The notes under the pieces were generated by a model. It had not been told where the DNA came from. It did no database searches and saw nothing but the letters and a program-made list of their open reading frames with translations. Positions 18,384 to 30,362 of a stretch of 64,000 nucleotides of DNA are shown piece after piece. Made by a program: the position numbers and the translations under genes. Every line of letters begins with the position of its first letter. Positions within the stretch are counted from its first letter, which is position 1. The DNA comes from Marinomonas balearica (GTDB lineage: Bacteria > Pseudomonadota > Gammaproteobacteria > Pseudomonadales > Marinomonadaceae), in NCBI RefSeq assembly GCF_004362145.1, contig NZ_SNXC01000009.1, positions 124,001-188,000 of the forward strand, given 5' to 3'.

Positions 18384-20648
18384 ATGCTAGACAAAGAACT
18401 AGAGCAAACCCTGAATACGGCGTTTAAAGCAGCTCGCGACAAACGTCATGAATTTATGACTGTAGAGCACTTATTATTGGCTCTTATATCAAATGATGCC
18501 GCTTCTAGTGTTTTAACGGCATGCGGTGTTCGACTGGAAGTATTAACTCGCGAATTGGAAGAGTTTGTAGACAGTACCACTCCATTAATTCCTGAAGACG
18601 ATTCCGAGCGAGAAGTTCAGCCAACACTTGGTTTTCAAAGAGTGCTTCAAAGAGCCGTGTTTCACGTGCAATCATCCGGAAAGCGTGAAGTTACCGGTGC
18701 AAATGTATTGGTTGCAATTTTCAGCGAGCAAGAAAGTCAGGCAGTCTATTTACTGAAACGGCATAGTGTTGCTCGCATTGATGTTGTTAATTATGTCGCA
18801 CATGGCATTTCCAAGCTAGGAGATGCATCTCAGACAGACGGATCAGAGCAAGAGGATGAGGAAGGGGAGGAATCAACTAAAGCGCCACTTCAAAAGTTTG
18901 CAACCAATCTAAACGAAGAGGCGAAAGCCGGACGAATCGACAAGTTGATCGGACGAGAGCAGGAAGTAGAGCGTGTCGTTCAAACTTTGTCGCGTCGTCG
19001 GAAAAATAATCCGTTGCTCGTTGGTGAATCCGGTGTGGGTAAGACGGCGATTGCTGAAGGCTTGGCAAAACGCATTGTCGATAACCAAGTACCTGATGTG
19101 ATTTCGGATGGCGTTGTTTACTCTCTTGATTTGGGCGCATTGTTAGCAGGCACGAAATATCGTGGTGATTTCGAAAAACGTCTTAAACATTTGCTAGGGG
19201 AGTTGAAAAAGCAACCTAACGCAATTCTATTCATCGATGAAATTCATACCATTATTGGGGCTGGTGCCGCTTCAGGTGGTGTGATGGACGCATCCAATCT
19301 CCTTAAACCTGCATTGAGTTCTGGTCAACTGCGTTGTATCGGTTCAACCACATTCCAAGAGTTTCGTGGAATATTTGAAAAAGACCATGCCTTGGCTCGA
19401 CGCTTTCAAAAAGTCGATGTAAACGAACCAAGTGTCGACGATACTTATCAAATATTGAAAGGAATCATCGGCGCATTTGAAGAACATCACGATATCAAAT
19501 ATGAAGAAGCGGCATTATTGGCAGCAGCAGAGCTGGCTGACCGCTATGTCACTGATCGACATATGCCTGATAAGGCTATTGATGTGGTCGATGAAGCAGG
19601 TGCGTTTCAACGTCTTCAGCCGGAAGGTAAGCGTAAAGAGCTTATTACCGTAGAAGACATTGAAGATATTGTTTCTAAAATTGCCCGAGTTCCCGTTAAA
19701 GCGGTTAACTCAGATGATCGTAAAGTGTTAAGTAATCTTGAACGTGATCTTAAAATGGTCGTGTTTGGTCAAGATGAAGCGATCGAAACGCTTTCAGATG
19801 CCATTAAATTGTCCAGAGCAGGCTTGAAAGCCGATCAGAAGCCAATTGGCTCATTCTTGATGGCCGGGCCGACTGGGGTTGGTAAAACCGAGGTGACTCG
19901 TCAGCTAGCGAAACAGATGGGTCTAGAGCTTATTCGTTTTGATATGTCGGAATACATGGAGCGTCATGCGGTGTCTCGCTTAATTGGTGCTCCACCGGGA
20001 TATGTAGGCTTCGATCAAGGTGGTCTGTTAACAGAGGCTGTGACGAAAAATCCGCACAGCGTTGTGTTATTAGATGAAATTGAGAAAGCCCATCCAGAGG
20101 TCTTTAATTTGCTGTTGCAAGTCATGGATCACGGTACATTAACGGATAACAATGGGCGCAAAGCTGATTTTAGAAATGTGATTCTGATCATGACATCTAA
20201 TGCAGGGGCGGAAGAGCTTGCAAAACGCTCGATTGGCTTCTCAACGCAAGATAATTCCACCGACGGTATGGAAATCATTAATCGTACTTTCACGCCTGAG
20301 TTTAGAAACCGATTAGATGCCGTAGTGCAATTTAAACAGCTTGATGAGCAGATTATCTTCAATGTCGTGGATAAGTTCCTTGTGGAGCTTCAAGCGCAGC
20401 TTGATCCAAAAGGAATATTGTTGGAGGTGTCTGATACAGCGAGAGGTTGGTTGGCTCATAGAGGCTATGATCGACAGATGGGCGCGCGTCCTATGGCTCG
20501 TGTAATTCAAGAGCAACTTAAGAAGCCGCTTGCGGATATGATCCTGTTTGGTGATTTGTCTGAAGGGGGTGTGCTTAAAGTTACGTTGGATGATGTGAAA
20601 GACGAACTTGTATTTGATGCGGTAATTGAAGCACAAGTGCAGCACTAA
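18384..20648 (+). CDS. clpA: ClpA, ATPase subunit of the ClpAP protease
   Basis: ClpA is the AAA+ unfoldase that threads substrates into ClpP. The 754-residue protein has the N-terminal double Clp repeat that docks ClpS (1-145), a first ATPase module with Walker [16 protein letters not shown] near residues 215-229 and Walker [15 protein letters not shown] near 279-292, and a second module with [17 protein letters not shown] near 495-511 and [13 protein letters not shown] near 562-574. Arginine-finger regions and the C-terminal small domain are complete. A strong terminator shared with infA follows. The clpP partner is not in this window. Confidence 0.96.
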   Translation: MLDKELEQTLNTAFKAARDKRHEFMTVEHLLLALISNDAASSVLTACGVRLEVLTRELEEFVDSTTPLIPEDDSEREVQPTLGFQRVLQRAVFHVQSSGKREVTGANVLVAIFSEQESQAVYLLKRHSVARIDVVNYVAHGISKLGDASQTDGSEQEDEEGEESTKAPLQKFATNLNEEAKAGRIDKLIGREQEVERVVQTLSRRRKNNPLLVGESGVGKTAIAEGLAKRIVDNQVPDVISDGVVYSLDLGALLAGTKYRGDFEKRLKHLLGELKKQPNAILFIDEIHTIIGAGAASGGVMDASNLLKPALSSGQLRCIGSTTFQEFRGIFEKDHALARRFQKVDVNEPSVDDTYQILKGIIGAFEEHHDIKYEEAALLAAAELADRYVTDRHMPDKAIDVVDEAGAFQRLQPEGKRKELITVEDIEDIVSKIARVPVKAVNSDDRKVLSNLERDLKMVVFGQDEAIETLSDAIKLSRAGLKADQKPIGSFLMAGPTGVGKTEVTRQLAKQMGLELIRFDMSEYMERHAVSRLIGAPPGYVGFDQGGLLTEAVTKNPHSVVLLDEIEKAHPEVFNLLLQVMDHGTLTDNNGRKADFRNVILIMTSNAGAEELAKRSIGFSTQDNSTDGMEIINRTFTPEFRNRLDAVVQFKQLDEQIIFNVVDKFLVELQAQLDPKGILLEVSDTARGWLAHRGYDRQMGARPMARVIQEQLKKPLADMILFGDLSEGGVLKVTLDDVKDELVFDAVIEAQVQH

Positions 20649-20693
20649 CGAATCTAAATGTTCGGTTGAGTGTTTGGGATTTTTGTAAGAAGC

Positions 20694-20729
20694 AAAACCG
20701 ACAACATTGATTATGTTGTCGGTTTTTTT
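20694..20729. terminator. Bidirectional terminator between clpA and infA
   Basis: AAAACCGACAACAT and ATGTTGTCGGTTTT form a 14-bp stem with a TGATT loop. T residues follow on the plus strand, and the A run on the left serves the converging infA transcript. Confidence 0.88.
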
Positions 20730-20738
20730 ATATCGCTA

Positions 20739-20957
20739 CTAGCGACCGCGGTATACGATGCGGCCTTTGGATAAGTCATAAGGAGTCAGCTCAACTTTGA
20801 CTTTATCGCCTGTTAGGATACGGATGTAGTTCTTGCGCATTTTTCCTGAGATGTGCGCAGTTACAACGTGACCGTTTTCAAGTTCTACACGAAACATAGT
20901 GTTAGGTAAGGTATCAATGATCGTACCTTCCATTTCAATGCTGTCTTCTTTTGCCAC
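20739..20957 (-). CDS. infA: Translation initiation factor IF-1
   Basis: IF-1 binds the ribosomal A site during initiation. The 72-residue sequence is a complete S1/OB-fold protein of standard length: [29 protein letters not shown], then [33 protein letters not shown], with the characteristic RKNYIRI surface. It lies between clpA (converging) and aat (same strand, 179 bases upstream), the order seen in many gammaproteobacteria. The serine tRNA gene found beside infA in E. coli is not present here. Confidence 0.97.
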   Translation of the reverse strand: MAKEDSIEMEGTIIDTLPNTMFRVELENGHVVTAHISGKMRKNYIRILTGDKVKVELTPYDLSKGRIVYRGR

Positions 20958-21136
20958 AATAAGTGTCCTATATAATTAATCGAAGTGCGCATTTTTGCGT
21001 TTTATGTGTGTTTTAAATCGATTTCTGAAAGCGCTTTGGCTTGATTCAAGGATTACGATATTCAACTCGCATGCAAATGCGCTAAATTTATCGGGCGTAT
21101 TTTGCCCAATTTGCTTCCCTAAGGCAAATTGTAACT

Positions 21137-21883
21137 CTAATTATCTGATAAATACTTTTGTTTAGACTCAGATAAATCCATTAAAGTTGTATTTTTAGAC
21201 GGATTTTCGACAAAATTGGCCAATTCTGAAATAAATTCCTCTCTTGGGAAATTTTTCGCGCCCAATGATATTAGGTGTTCTGACTCCACTTGGCAGTCAA
21301 TGAGTTTGATTCCCCATTCGTTACAGTGATCCGTAAAGAATTTTAGTGCCACTTTGGAGGCATTTGGCTTCAGGGAAAACATAGATTCGCCGAAAAATAC
21401 ATGACCTAACGATACGCCGTAAAATCCACCCGCCAACTCGTTCTCGCTCCAAACTTCAAAAGAAAATGCATAACCATTTTTGCTGAGATTGATGTAAGCG
21501 TTCTTAATATCTTCTGAAATCCAAGTTCCCTCATTTTCGGCGCGCAATGATGAACATTTTTCAATGACTGTTTCGAAGCAGGTGTTAATGCTCCAGCGCC
21601 AGTTTCCTCGCTTTATTGATTTTTTTAGAGATCGCGACGTATGAAAGTCGTTTGGAATTAAACAACAGCGATGGGGTGGGTGCCACCAAAGTATTGGGTC
21701 GGGGTCACTGTACCATGGAAAGAAACCTAACTGATATAAATGAATCAGTCTTTCAAGAGAGAGGTCGCCTCCCACTGCAGCGAGCCCTTCAGGTTCATCT
21801 AAGGCTAGATTTGGTATCGGGGTATCGTAAGGGTTGTCGGTGAGGAGAAGAAGCTCTTTTTCCGGTTTATTCTGCTGGGTCAA
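21137..21883 (-). CDS. aat: Leucyl/phenylalanyl-tRNA-protein transferase
   Basis: Aat transfers Leu or Phe from tRNA to proteins starting with Arg or Lys, creating the degrons that ClpS recognises. The 248-residue protein shows FPNPxxA-type start (NPYDTPIPNLALDEPEGLAAVGGDL), then GFFPWYSDPDPILWWHPPHRCCLIP (about residues 53-77), GTWISEDI near 118-125, and GGFYGVSLGHVFFGESMFS near 150-168, all family hallmarks. Nearby clpS and clpA complete the pathway. The 253 bases between its start region and infA may allow a separate infA promoter. Confidence 0.94.
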   Translation of the reverse strand: MTQQNKPEKELLLLTDNPYDTPIPNLALDEPEGLAAVGGDLSLERLIHLYQLGFFPWYSDPDPILWWHPPHRCCLIPNDFHTSRSLKKSIKRGNWRWSINTCFETVIEKCSSLRAENEGTWISEDIKNAYINLSKNGYAFSFEVWSENELAGGFYGVSLGHVFFGESMFSLKPNASKVALKFFTDHCNEWGIKLIDCQVESEHLISLGAKNFPREEFISELANFVENPSKNTTLMDLSESKQKYLSDN

Positions 21884-22447
21884 GATATAGGCTCTTTTAA
21901 AGGAACTTTTGTTCAGGTAAATTATTAAATGTTAATTTATTCGGTTATGAACAATTTATTTCATAGTAGAACACATTTAATCGAACAAGAATGATCTTTG
22001 AAAGGGATGAATTTAACAAAGAGAGCTAAGTTCTAGCAATCAGAATAATGGTTTTTTATTGGTTAGTTTTTTTCACTTATTTCTTGTGAGGTTTTGTTGA
22101 GTTGAGTGAAAAACATACTGAGAATGTTTGTTTTTTGCATGTCGATGTGTCATAAATGTCATATATCGGCACAAAATGAAAAAAAAACCTAAAAAATGTG
22201 CTCGTAATGCTTGACCGACAAAGGAAAACTTGGTTTTAATCGATGTATTCCAAGACGATGCGAAATCGGTTCGTATTTTTTGTCGGGGGATTTACACGAA
22301 TCTTTTGATTTTTGTGTTAATTGTCACAAAAATGAAACTGATCGATTTTATGATGCTTGAGTCGTTGATTTGTCAGCGCTTATTGACATAATGAAAATCG
22401 TTCAATAGGTCTACAGACCAAATATATAATATAAAGGGGAATCTTGA
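21884..22447. other. Long AT-rich leader region between aat and the porin gene
   Basis: I see no gene in these 564 bases. They should hold the aat promoter and the control region of the porin. TTGACA (22383-22388) and a separate TATAAT (22425-22430) are present but are not at standard spacing to each other. A small palindrome, GGTCTACAGACC (22408-22419), lies between them. AAGGGGA (22434-22440) is a good ribosome binding site. A TGTCATAAATGTCAT element near 22149-22163 resembles a Pho box, but its repeat period is 9 rather than 11. Confidence 0.45.
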
Positions 22448-23296
22448 ATGAAAGCGATTAAACTTGCTTCTGTATTTGCGGTATCTGCCGTAGCAGCTGC
22501 TGTTTCTACTACTACTTTTGCTGCTGAGCCAGTGTTTTCTGGTACTGCGGGCTTAGTTTACACATCTGCTGAAGCTGATGGCGGCGATAGCTGGGGCTCT
22601 AAAGGTGAGGTTAATATCATCGCCGACACTGGCGTTGTGTATTTTGATCTTGATATGAAAGATGGAGCCTTCGTACTTGACGAAGCTTACGTTAAACAAG
22701 GTGCTGTATCTTTCGGTGACTTCGACGGCACACTTGTTGATTCTGCTGTAATGTATGGTGGCGTTGAAGAAGGTAATGATTTCTCAACTGATTTCGGTAT
22801 CACTTTGGGTGCTCGTTACGACGTAATGCCTGGTTTGACTGTTGCTCTTGAAGCGGTTGAAGGTTCTGCTGGTACTTTCGGTGCGTTCTCTTACACAGCT
22901 GATCTAGGTGCCGCTGAGCTTACTCTTTCTGGTGGTGCTTCTGTAGGTACTGACAAATCTAACCAAGCTGTAGCTGTAGGTGTATCTGTTCCTGCTGGCG
23001 ACATGGTTACTGTTCAAGCTTACTACCAAACTGGTGAAGAAGCTGATGCTGACATCGGTAGCATGGGTGCTGGTATTGACGTAGCTGTTTCTGATGAGCT
23101 ATCTATCTCTGCAGCAATGTATACTGATCAAGAATACACTGCTAAGAAGAAAGCTGCCGGTAAAGATGAAGATATTACTGAAGTATCTGCATACTACACT
23201 GCAGGCGATCTAACATACTACGCAACTTTCTTGTCTGGCGATGCTGACAAAGGTTCAAATGACTACTCTTTAGTAGGCGTTAAAGCTTCTTTCTAA
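22448..23296 (+). CDS. Outer membrane porin
   Basis: This 282-residue protein has a clear signal peptide (KAIKLASVFAVSAVAAAVSTTTFA, cleaved about residue 25) and then alternating short beta strands with acidic loops. It ends in SLVGVKASF, whose terminal phenylalanine is the outer membrane assembly signal. It resembles small acidic porins of marine gammaproteobacteria; the exact family and pore specificity are not clear. The codons look biased toward highly expressed usage, AAGGGGA precedes the start, and a strong terminator follows, consistent with an abundant protein. The long upstream region suggests complex control. Confidence 0.75.
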   Translation: MKAIKLASVFAVSAVAAAVSTTTFAAEPVFSGTAGLVYTSAEADGGDSWGSKGEVNIIADTGVVYFDLDMKDGAFVLDEAYVKQGAVSFGDFDGTLVDSAVMYGGVEEGNDFSTDFGITLGARYDVMPGLTVALEAVEGSAGTFGAFSYTADLGAAELTLSGGASVGTDKSNQAVAVGVSVPAGDMVTVQAYYQTGEEADADIGSMGAGIDVAVSDELSISAAMYTDQEYTAKKKAAGKDEDITEVSAYYTAGDLTYYATFLSGDADKGSNDYSLVGVKASF

Positions 23297-23320
23297 GATT
23301 TCCCTATCTTAGCGAAAGCG

Positions 23321-23349
23321 AAAGCCAGCCCTTTGGGCTGGCTTTTTTT
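23321..23349 (+). terminator. Porin terminator
   Basis: AAAGCCAGCCC and GGGCTGGCTTT form an 11-bp stem with a TTT loop and end in seven T residues, 24 bases after the stop. Confidence 0.92.
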
Positions 23350-23460
23350 ATGTTAAGCTATTGCTCTGTTGATCCTATTCTAAAGCCTGTATTCCTTTTC
23401 CGTGTATATGCTTTAGAATGGGATTGTTTTTATTTGGAATTTGTAAATTTCTAGGGTAGG

Positions 23461-26364
23461 TTGAGTTTGTCAGAAAGTCGGAGTGAGTCGGTACGATCAC
23501 CCATTTGGGGCACTTTTTCGAAGCAAGCTGCATTTATATTTGCGCTTGTTGTTTTTGCGTTTTTTGCGTTTTCGACGTACACCTATAGTCCGAATGACCC
23601 TGGATGGTTTTACTCAGGTTCAGATGGTCTAACTCGAAATTCAATGGGACCGATGGGGGCATTGGTTGCGGATTTGAGTTCGGCGTTTTTTGGTTCTTTA
23701 TTTTATTCACTTCCTCCACTGTTTTTAATCGTTGCTTTCATAATTTGGCGTAACCCACATAAACTTTTTCCGCTTAATAATGCTCTGCTTACCACGGTTG
23801 GTAGTGTGACTTACCTTTCATTTGGTTCAAGCTTGTGTTTTTTACATACAATCGGTACGGATGAATTGCAATACGGAGCTGGTGGAATACTGGGCCGTGC
23901 GCTGGGTACTATGCTTTATCATTTTATTGGCTATGATGGGGCAACGTTAGTCAGTCTGGCGTTGTTTCTTCTTGCTATAACACTTGTGTGCCAAGTGTAT
24001 TGGTTAACGGTGATTGAGTTCGTCGGTGAGAAGGTCCTGTTGCTGGTTGAAGGGCTTTCAAGTAAAGCTTCTCGATTTCAGGCGAAACGCGAGCAAACGA
24101 AAGCAGATAAAGAACGAGCTTCAGAAGGTGTTTCTCAGCTGAACAGTGAAATGGAAGGCGAGCTCGAAAGTGAACTAGAGCTTCCAGCTATAGAACGAAA
24201 ACGTTTGAAAAAGATCAGGTTGGGTGTCAGTGAGCATGTGTCTAGAAACGAGGATTCTAAAACCGAGGCGCCCAGAAATGAATTGTCAGAAGCGGGTACT
24301 GAGGAAGTAAACACAGATAACGCTGAAAATGATCCAAGCGCTCGAAAAAAACGCTTTTCTATTGGTCAACTGTTTAATAAGAAAGAAAAAACAGAAGATG
24401 CTATCTATGAACATAAAGAGCCGAGTTTCGATAATCTAGATTTTGATATCGACAGTATTCCCGTCAGCGATGTTGAGCTAAGCGATGATATTTCCGTTGA
24501 CGATACTTTGTATATTGAAGAAAGTTTCGACGATACAAAAGAGCGGGCGGAAAATGTCTCTCTTGATATCCCCGCAACACCTGTTACAAAAACGAGAACA
24601 GAAAAGCCCATTGAGCAAAAGAAAGAGCCTGAGCCTAACGCCCATCTTCAAGAATCAGATGTTCCTTGGAACCTTGACGACCACCAAGAAAAAAGCGAAA
24701 TTGCAGATGCGCCACGTTTAGAAGAATTACGTAGCGCAAAAGAACCAGACAGTATAAAAGAAACGGACAATACAAAAGAAGCACATCGACCAGCAGTCAG
24801 AACTTTGTCAGAAGCGAAACAGCTGACTCATTTGGAGGGGCCGTCATCCACAGCAGCACTGACAGAGAAAAAAGAGCATACGCCTTACTCTCTTCCTGAT
24901 CGATCTGTATTAACCAAACCAACCCCTAAAAAGGGCGGCTATACGGAAGATCAGCTATTAGAGCTCTCTGAGTTGCTTGAACAACGTTTAGCGGATTTTG
25001 GTGTAAAAGCGGAAGTGGTAGAGGTTAATCCAGGTCCTGTTATTACTCGGTTTGAAATACAACCAGCACCGGGCGTCAAGGTTTCTAGAATTACGAATTT
25101 GGCGAAAGATTTAGCTCGATCTCTCAGTGTAATGAGTGTACGTGTCGTAGAAGTTATTGCGGGTAAATCCACGATTGGTATCGAGATACCGAATCAAATT
25201 CGCGATACCGTGTTCTTTTCAGAAGTCATTAATACCCCCATTTACGATAATGCCACGTCGCCACTGACGTTGTCTTTAGGTCATGATATTTCCGGTGAGG
25301 CTGTTGTGGTAGATTTGGCTAAGATGCCGCATTTACTCGTTGCAGGTACAACAGGCTCAGGTAAATCTGTGGGTGTGAATGCGATGATTTTGAGTATGCT
25401 GCTGAAGTCGACTCCCGATGAAGTGCGCATGATCATGGTCGATCCAAAAATGTTAGAGCTTTCCATTTACGAAGGCATTCCACATCTATTGACCCCAGTG
25501 ATCACAGATATGAAAGATGCGGCCAACGGGCTGCGTTGGTCAGTGGATGAGATGGAACGGCGTTACAAACTCATGTCAAAAATGGGTGTACGTAATCTCG
25601 CGGGGTTCAATAAGAAAGTACGAGACGCAATCGATGCCGGTACGCCGATAGAAGATCCACTGTGGCAACCAGAAGAGGCTATGTTCTCGCAAGACGGTGT
25701 CGCTAGAACGGTTCCTCATTTAGAGCCCTTACCCTACATCGTCATTGTCGTCGATGAATTTGCCGATATGATGATGATTGTCGGTAAGAAAGTTGAAGAA
25801 CTTATTGCTCGAATTGCGCAAAAAGCACGTGCGGCAGGCATTCACTTAATTCTTGCAACCCAAAGACCGTCAGTAGATGTGATTACAGGGCTTATTAAAG
25901 CAAACATTCCGACACGTATGGCATTTCAGGTGTCCTCAAAAATTGACTCAAGAACCATTCTTGATCAAGGTGGGGCAGATCAGTTGTTGGGACAAGGTGA
26001 TATGTTGTATCTTCCCGCGGGGTTGCCTACTCCGATTCGCGTACACGGCGCGTTTGTGTCAGATGACGAAGTGCACGCGGTTGTTGAAGAGTGGAAGGCC
26101 CGCGGAGAGCCTGAATATATTAATGGTGTCGTTGCTAACCCTGAAGACCTAATGGGAGGAGATTCGAATGAAGACAAAGACGAGCTGTATGATCAAGCGG
26201 TTCAAATTGTGATCGAAACTCGAAAAGCGTCGATTTCATCCATACAAAGGCGTCTAAAAATAGGGTATAACCGAGCTGCTAACCTTGTTGAATCGATGGA
26301 GGCGGCTGGCTTGGTTGGGCCAATGGGAACCAACGGCCAAAGGGAAGTTCTAATCCCTGAATGA
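23461..26364 (+). CDS. ftsK: DNA translocase FtsK
   Basis: FtsK anchors at the division septum and pumps DNA to resolve chromosome dimers with XerCD at dif. The 967-residue protein has four or five N-terminal membrane segments (about residues 20-190), a long charged low-complexity linker (about 190-480), and the motor domain. The Walker A motif [12 protein letters not shown] is at about residues 629-640 and Walker B is [12 protein letters not shown] near 760-771. The DNA-reading winged-helix gamma domain closes the protein ([13 protein letters not shown] to the end). There is no ATG: TTG at 23461 or TTG at 23467 must be used, with AGGGTAGG just upstream, and the spacing slightly favours the second. 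lolA follows. Confidence 0.95.
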   Translation: MSLSESRSESVRSPIWGTFSKQAAFIFALVVFAFFAFSTYTYSPNDPGWFYSGSDGLTRNSMGPMGALVADLSSAFFGSLFYSLPPLFLIVAFIIWRNPHKLFPLNNALLTTVGSVTYLSFGSSLCFLHTIGTDELQYGAGGILGRALGTMLYHFIGYDGATLVSLALFLLAITLVCQVYWLTVIEFVGEKVLLLVEGLSSKASRFQAKREQTKADKERASEGVSQLNSEMEGELESELELPAIERKRLKKIRLGVSEHVSRNEDSKTEAPRNELSEAGTEEVNTDNAENDPSARKKRFSIGQLFNKKEKTEDAIYEHKEPSFDNLDFDIDSIPVSDVELSDDISVDDTLYIEESFDDTKERAENVSLDIPATPVTKTRTEKPIEQKKEPEPNAHLQESDVPWNLDDHQEKSEIADAPRLEELRSAKEPDSIKETDNTKEAHRPAVRTLSEAKQLTHLEGPSSTAALTEKKEHTPYSLPDRSVLTKPTPKKGGYTEDQLLELSELLEQRLADFGVKAEVVEVNPGPVITRFEIQPAPGVKVSRITNLAKDLARSLSVMSVRVVEVIAGKSTIGIEIPNQIRDTVFFSEVINTPIYDNATSPLTLSLGHDISGEAVVVDLAKMPHLLVAGTTGSGKSVGVNAMILSMLLKSTPDEVRMIMVDPKMLELSIYEGIPHLLTPVITDMKDAANGLRWSVDEMERRYKLMSKMGVRNLAGFNKKVRDAIDAGTPIEDPLWQPEEAMFSQDGVARTVPHLEPLPYIVIVVDEFADMMMIVGKKVEELIARIAQKARAAGIHLILATQRPSVDVITGLIKANIPTRMAFQVSSKIDSRTILDQGGADQLLGQGDMLYLPAGLPTPIRVHGAFVSDDEVHAVVEEWKARGEPEYINGVVANPEDLMGGDSNEDKDELYDQAVQIVIETRKASISSIQRRLKIGYNRAANLVESMEAAGLVGPMGTNGQREVLIPE

Positions 26365-26381
26365 TTCATTTTGGAGAAAAC

Positions 26382-26999
26382 ATGTTTAATAAGATAGTGA
26401 TTGTGTGCCTTTGGTTTTTATCTTGCAGCTCTTCATTCGCGTTAGCAGAAGATATAAATCAAGCTCTTGTTGTACTGTTGGAAGAAAATCGGAATGTCGA
26501 AGGTGAGTTTCGTCAAATTACATATACAGAAGAAGGAAAAGAGCTTCAAAATAGTGAAGGCGTATTTTTACTAGCACAACCTAATCGCTTTGTATGGGAC
26601 AGCATCTCACCGTTTCCACAGCGTATAGTGTCTAACGGCGAAACAGTGACAATTTGGGATGTTGATTTAGAGCAAGCAACACAAAAGCCACTTGCGAAAA
26701 CGGTGGGAAACTCTCCCGCTGCTTTATTAAGTCAGCCGGCTGTTGATGTGCTTCCTCATTATAAAGTGCTTGCTCTTGCCGGCAATAAATATCGCCTGAC
26801 GCCGAAGGATGAAGATGACTTATTTCAAACACTGACTCTGTCTTTTAAGGGCGACCTCATTGCTGCAATGAGCTTAAAAGACACATTAGGTCAAACAACA
26901 GTCATTGAGTTTACGAATTTAGAGCACCATGAAGGTGTTTCGGCAGAAAATTTTAAAATAGATTTGCCAAAACACGTTGATTTGATTGTTGAGCAGTAA
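26382..26999 (+). CDS. lolA: Outer-membrane lipoprotein carrier protein LolA
   Basis: LolA ferries lipoproteins across the periplasm from LolCDE to LolB. From the ATG at 26382 the protein has 205 residues, beginning with a signal peptide (FNKIVIVCLWFLSCSSSFALA). The mature part shows the family pattern VEGEFRQITYTEEGKELQNSEGVFLLAQPNRFVWD near residues 34-68 and later TIWDVDLEQATQKPL. GGAG at 26373-26376 is ideally placed, so this start is preferred over an ATG at 26361 overlapping the ftsK stop. ftsK, lolA and rarA form a tight operon, as in most gammaproteobacteria. Confidence 0.93.
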   Translation: MFNKIVIVCLWFLSCSSSFALAEDINQALVVLLEENRNVEGEFRQITYTEEGKELQNSEGVFLLAQPNRFVWDSISPFPQRIVSNGETVTIWDVDLEQATQKPLAKTVGNSPAALLSQPAVDVLPHYKVLALAGNKYRLTPKDEDDLFQTLTLSFKGDLIAAMSLKDTLGQTTVIEFTNLEHHEGVSAENFKIDLPKHVDLIVEQ

Positions 27000-27003
27000 C
27001 TCG

Positions 27004-28338
27004 ATGAACGATCTTTTTTACGACGAGAGTGCTGAGCGACAGTACCAGCCTTTAGCTGCTCGAATGCGACCATTGTCCTTGAATGAATACATTGGACAGG
27101 AGCATTTAGTTGGTGAAGGAAAGCCTCTTCGCAAAATGATAGAAAGCCAACATGGTCACTCATTCATATTGTGGGGGCCGCCAGGTGTTGGGAAAACGAC
27201 GTTTGCGAAACTGTTTGCCAACTCTATGTCTGCGCAGTTTATCGAATTGTCAGCGGTTATGTCGGGCGTAAAAGACATTCGGGCAGCCGTTGAGAAAGCC
27301 AAACAATGGCGTACCGTACACAACAGCTCAACACTCTTGTTTGTAGATGAGGTTCACCGTTTTAATAAGTCTCAACAAGATGCTTTTTTGCCATTTATCG
27401 AAGACGGTACTTTTTTGTTCGTAGGGGCGACGACCGAAAACCCTGCCTTCGAGCTAAATTCAGCGTTACTCTCTCGAGCGCGAGTTTATCGGCTCAAAAA
27501 TCCGTCGGTTTCAGTGATCAAGCAAGTCTTGCTCAATGCGTTAAACGATTCAGAAAAAGGGCTTGGTCAGCACCGTATTGATATTTCTGACGAGCAGTTG
27601 GATATATTAGCGCATGCAGCCGACGGAGATATCAGACGTTCGTTAAATTTATTAGAAATTTTATCTGATTTTACCGAACCCAGTACGCCAGTTACCCAAC
27701 AAATGTTAGAAAGCGTGCTTGGGAGTAGTATTCGGCGTTACGACCGTAATGGCGACATCTTTTACGACCAAATTTCAGCTTTTCACAAATCTGTTCGCGG
27801 TTCGTCTCCTGATGGTGCCTTGTACTGGATGGCTCGAATGTTAGATGGCGGCTGTGATCCCCTTTATATTGCTCGCCGTTTACTTGCCATTGCTTCCGAA
27901 GATATCGGCAATGCAGACCCTAGAGCACTTCAAGTCGGGTTAAACGCTTGGGATATATTTGAGCGAGTCGGGCCAGCAGAAGGAAACAGAGCCATTGCTC
28001 AAGCAGCTGTCTATATGGCTTGCGCGCCGAAAAGCAACGCCGTTTATCAAGCCTATAAAGACGCGATGCGAGAGGTAGCGCAGCAGCCAAGTTTTGAAGT
28101 GCCGGATCATCTACGAAATGCACCAACAAGCTTAGCGAAGGAAATGGGGCATGGCGAAGAGTATCGTTATGCACATAACGAACTAAATGCGTTCGCTGCG
28201 GGAGAATGTTACTTACCCGAAGACATTCACGAACAACGTTATTACCACCCAACAGATCGCGGGTTAGAGAAAAAAATATCCGAAAAGTTGGATTGGCTCG
28301 ATAAATTAAATAAAGAAAGCCCATTAAAGCGGTATTGA
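27004..28338 (+). CDS. rarA: Replication-associated recombination protein A
   Basis: RarA (MgsA) is an AAA+ ATPase related to clamp loaders that acts at stalled replication forks and on single-stranded DNA ends. The protein (444 residues) shows LAARMRPLSLNEYIGQEHLVG near residue 16, Walker A WGPPGVGKTTFAKL near 54-67, Walker B LFVDEVHRFNKSQQD near 107-121, sensor 1 GATTENPAFELN and the tetramerisation domain. I chose the ATG at 27004 (MNDLFY), four bases after the lolA stop; earlier TTG codons lie inside lolA. It is the last gene of the ftsK-lolA-rarA set. Confidence 0.93.
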   Translation: MNDLFYDESAERQYQPLAARMRPLSLNEYIGQEHLVGEGKPLRKMIESQHGHSFILWGPPGVGKTTFAKLFANSMSAQFIELSAVMSGVKDIRAAVEKAKQWRTVHNSSTLLFVDEVHRFNKSQQDAFLPFIEDGTFLFVGATTENPAFELNSALLSRARVYRLKNPSVSVIKQVLLNALNDSEKGLGQHRIDISDEQLDILAHAADGDIRRSLNLLEILSDFTEPSTPVTQQMLESVLGSSIRRYDRNGDIFYDQISAFHKSVRGSSPDGALYWMARMLDGGCDPLYIARRLLAIASEDIGNADPRALQVGLNAWDIFERVGPAEGNRAIAQAAVYMACAPKSNAVYQAYKDAMREVAQQPSFEVPDHLRNAPTSLAKEMGHGEEYRYAHNELNAFAAGECYLPEDIHEQRYYHPTDRGLEKKISEKLDWLDKLNKESPLKRY

Positions 28339-28412
28339 GTGTAACAAGGTCGACGGGCACACATGTTCATTGGCATGCATGTCCATTAATACAATAGTAG
28401 AGCGAAAACTGT

Positions 28413-28784
28413 ATGACATATTTGATGATCGCCTTAGGCGGCGCATTGGGTGCAATAAGCCGATTTGCTTTAGGGAAATGGATCTCAAATTTATGGGGTC
28501 ATACTTTTCCACTCGCTACTTTTTCCATCAATATTCTAGGTAGCTTTTTAATGGGCGTGGTGTTTATTCTTATTTCTGAAAAAATGGCCATTCCAGAGAC
28601 CTATCGACCTTTGTTAATGGTAGGTTTTTTAGGCGCGTTTACCACTTTTTCTACGTTTTCATTAGAAATTGTCTCACTAATTAACCAGCAGGCTTGGCTT
28701 ACTGCCATAAGCTATTTATTATTGAGCTGCCTGCTGGGCGTCTTAGCGCTCGCGGCAGGAATGTTTATAGCGCGACTGATGTGA
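28413..28784 (+). CDS. crcB: Fluoride ion channel CrcB (Fluc)
   Basis: This 123-residue four-helix membrane protein forms dimeric fluoride-selective channels that let toxic fluoride leave the cell. Landmarks are the opening GGALGAISRFALGKWI, the conserved asparagine in PLATFSINILGSFLMGV (about residues 37-53) and the GFLGAFTTFSTFSLE signature near 72-86. The length is normal for a single-domain Fluc. It lies between rarA and serS in the same order as in many gammaproteobacteria. No fluoride riboswitch consensus is visible in the 74 bases upstream, so it is probably not fluoride-induced through RNA. Confidence 0.93.
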   Translation: MTYLMIALGGALGAISRFALGKWISNLWGHTFPLATFSINILGSFLMGVVFILISEKMAIPETYRPLLMVGFLGAFTTFSTFSLEIVSLINQQAWLTAISYLLLSCLLGVLALAAGMFIARLM

Positions 28785-28905
28785 TTTTCAGCGCGAGGGC
28801 TTGAAAATTCAGGTACCATTCAAAAATTATTTTTCGTCAACGTGTTTTTATTCATAAGTCATTCTCATCGAACTTGGCGTTATTAAATGCGTAAGAACCC
28901 ACTAA

Positions 28906-30225
<1,320 letters not shown>

Positions 30226-30254
30226 TTTGATCCACTAGTGTTTCAAGTCCGAAT

Positions 30255-30282
30255 AAAAAAGCCTCATTTGAGGCTTTTTTTT
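30255..30282 (+). terminator. serS terminator
   Basis: GCCTC and GAGGC pair around ATTT, extended by A6 and T8 on either side, 29 bases after the stop. The symmetric A/T flanks could work in both directions. Confidence 0.88.
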
Positions 30283-30362
30283 GCATATTTTTTTGAAAAC
30301 TAGATAATGGTTGTTCAAAGAGAAGATATTACGTTTACATTCGTTTGGCTAAAAGGTTATTC

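Noticed and set aside
20958..21136. tRNA-Ser gene beside infA, as in E. coli
   Set aside because: No cloverleaf, T-loop GTTCRA motif or CCA end could be found in this gap on either strand.
22149..22163. Pho box upstream of the porin
   Set aside because: TGTCATAAATGTCAT repeats with a period of 9, while PhoB half sites are 11 apart. Kept only as an unexplained element.
28339..28412. Fluoride riboswitch before crcB
   Set aside because: I looked for the GATG...CGCC pseudoknot and the conserved 3' element and did not find them in the 74-base gap.
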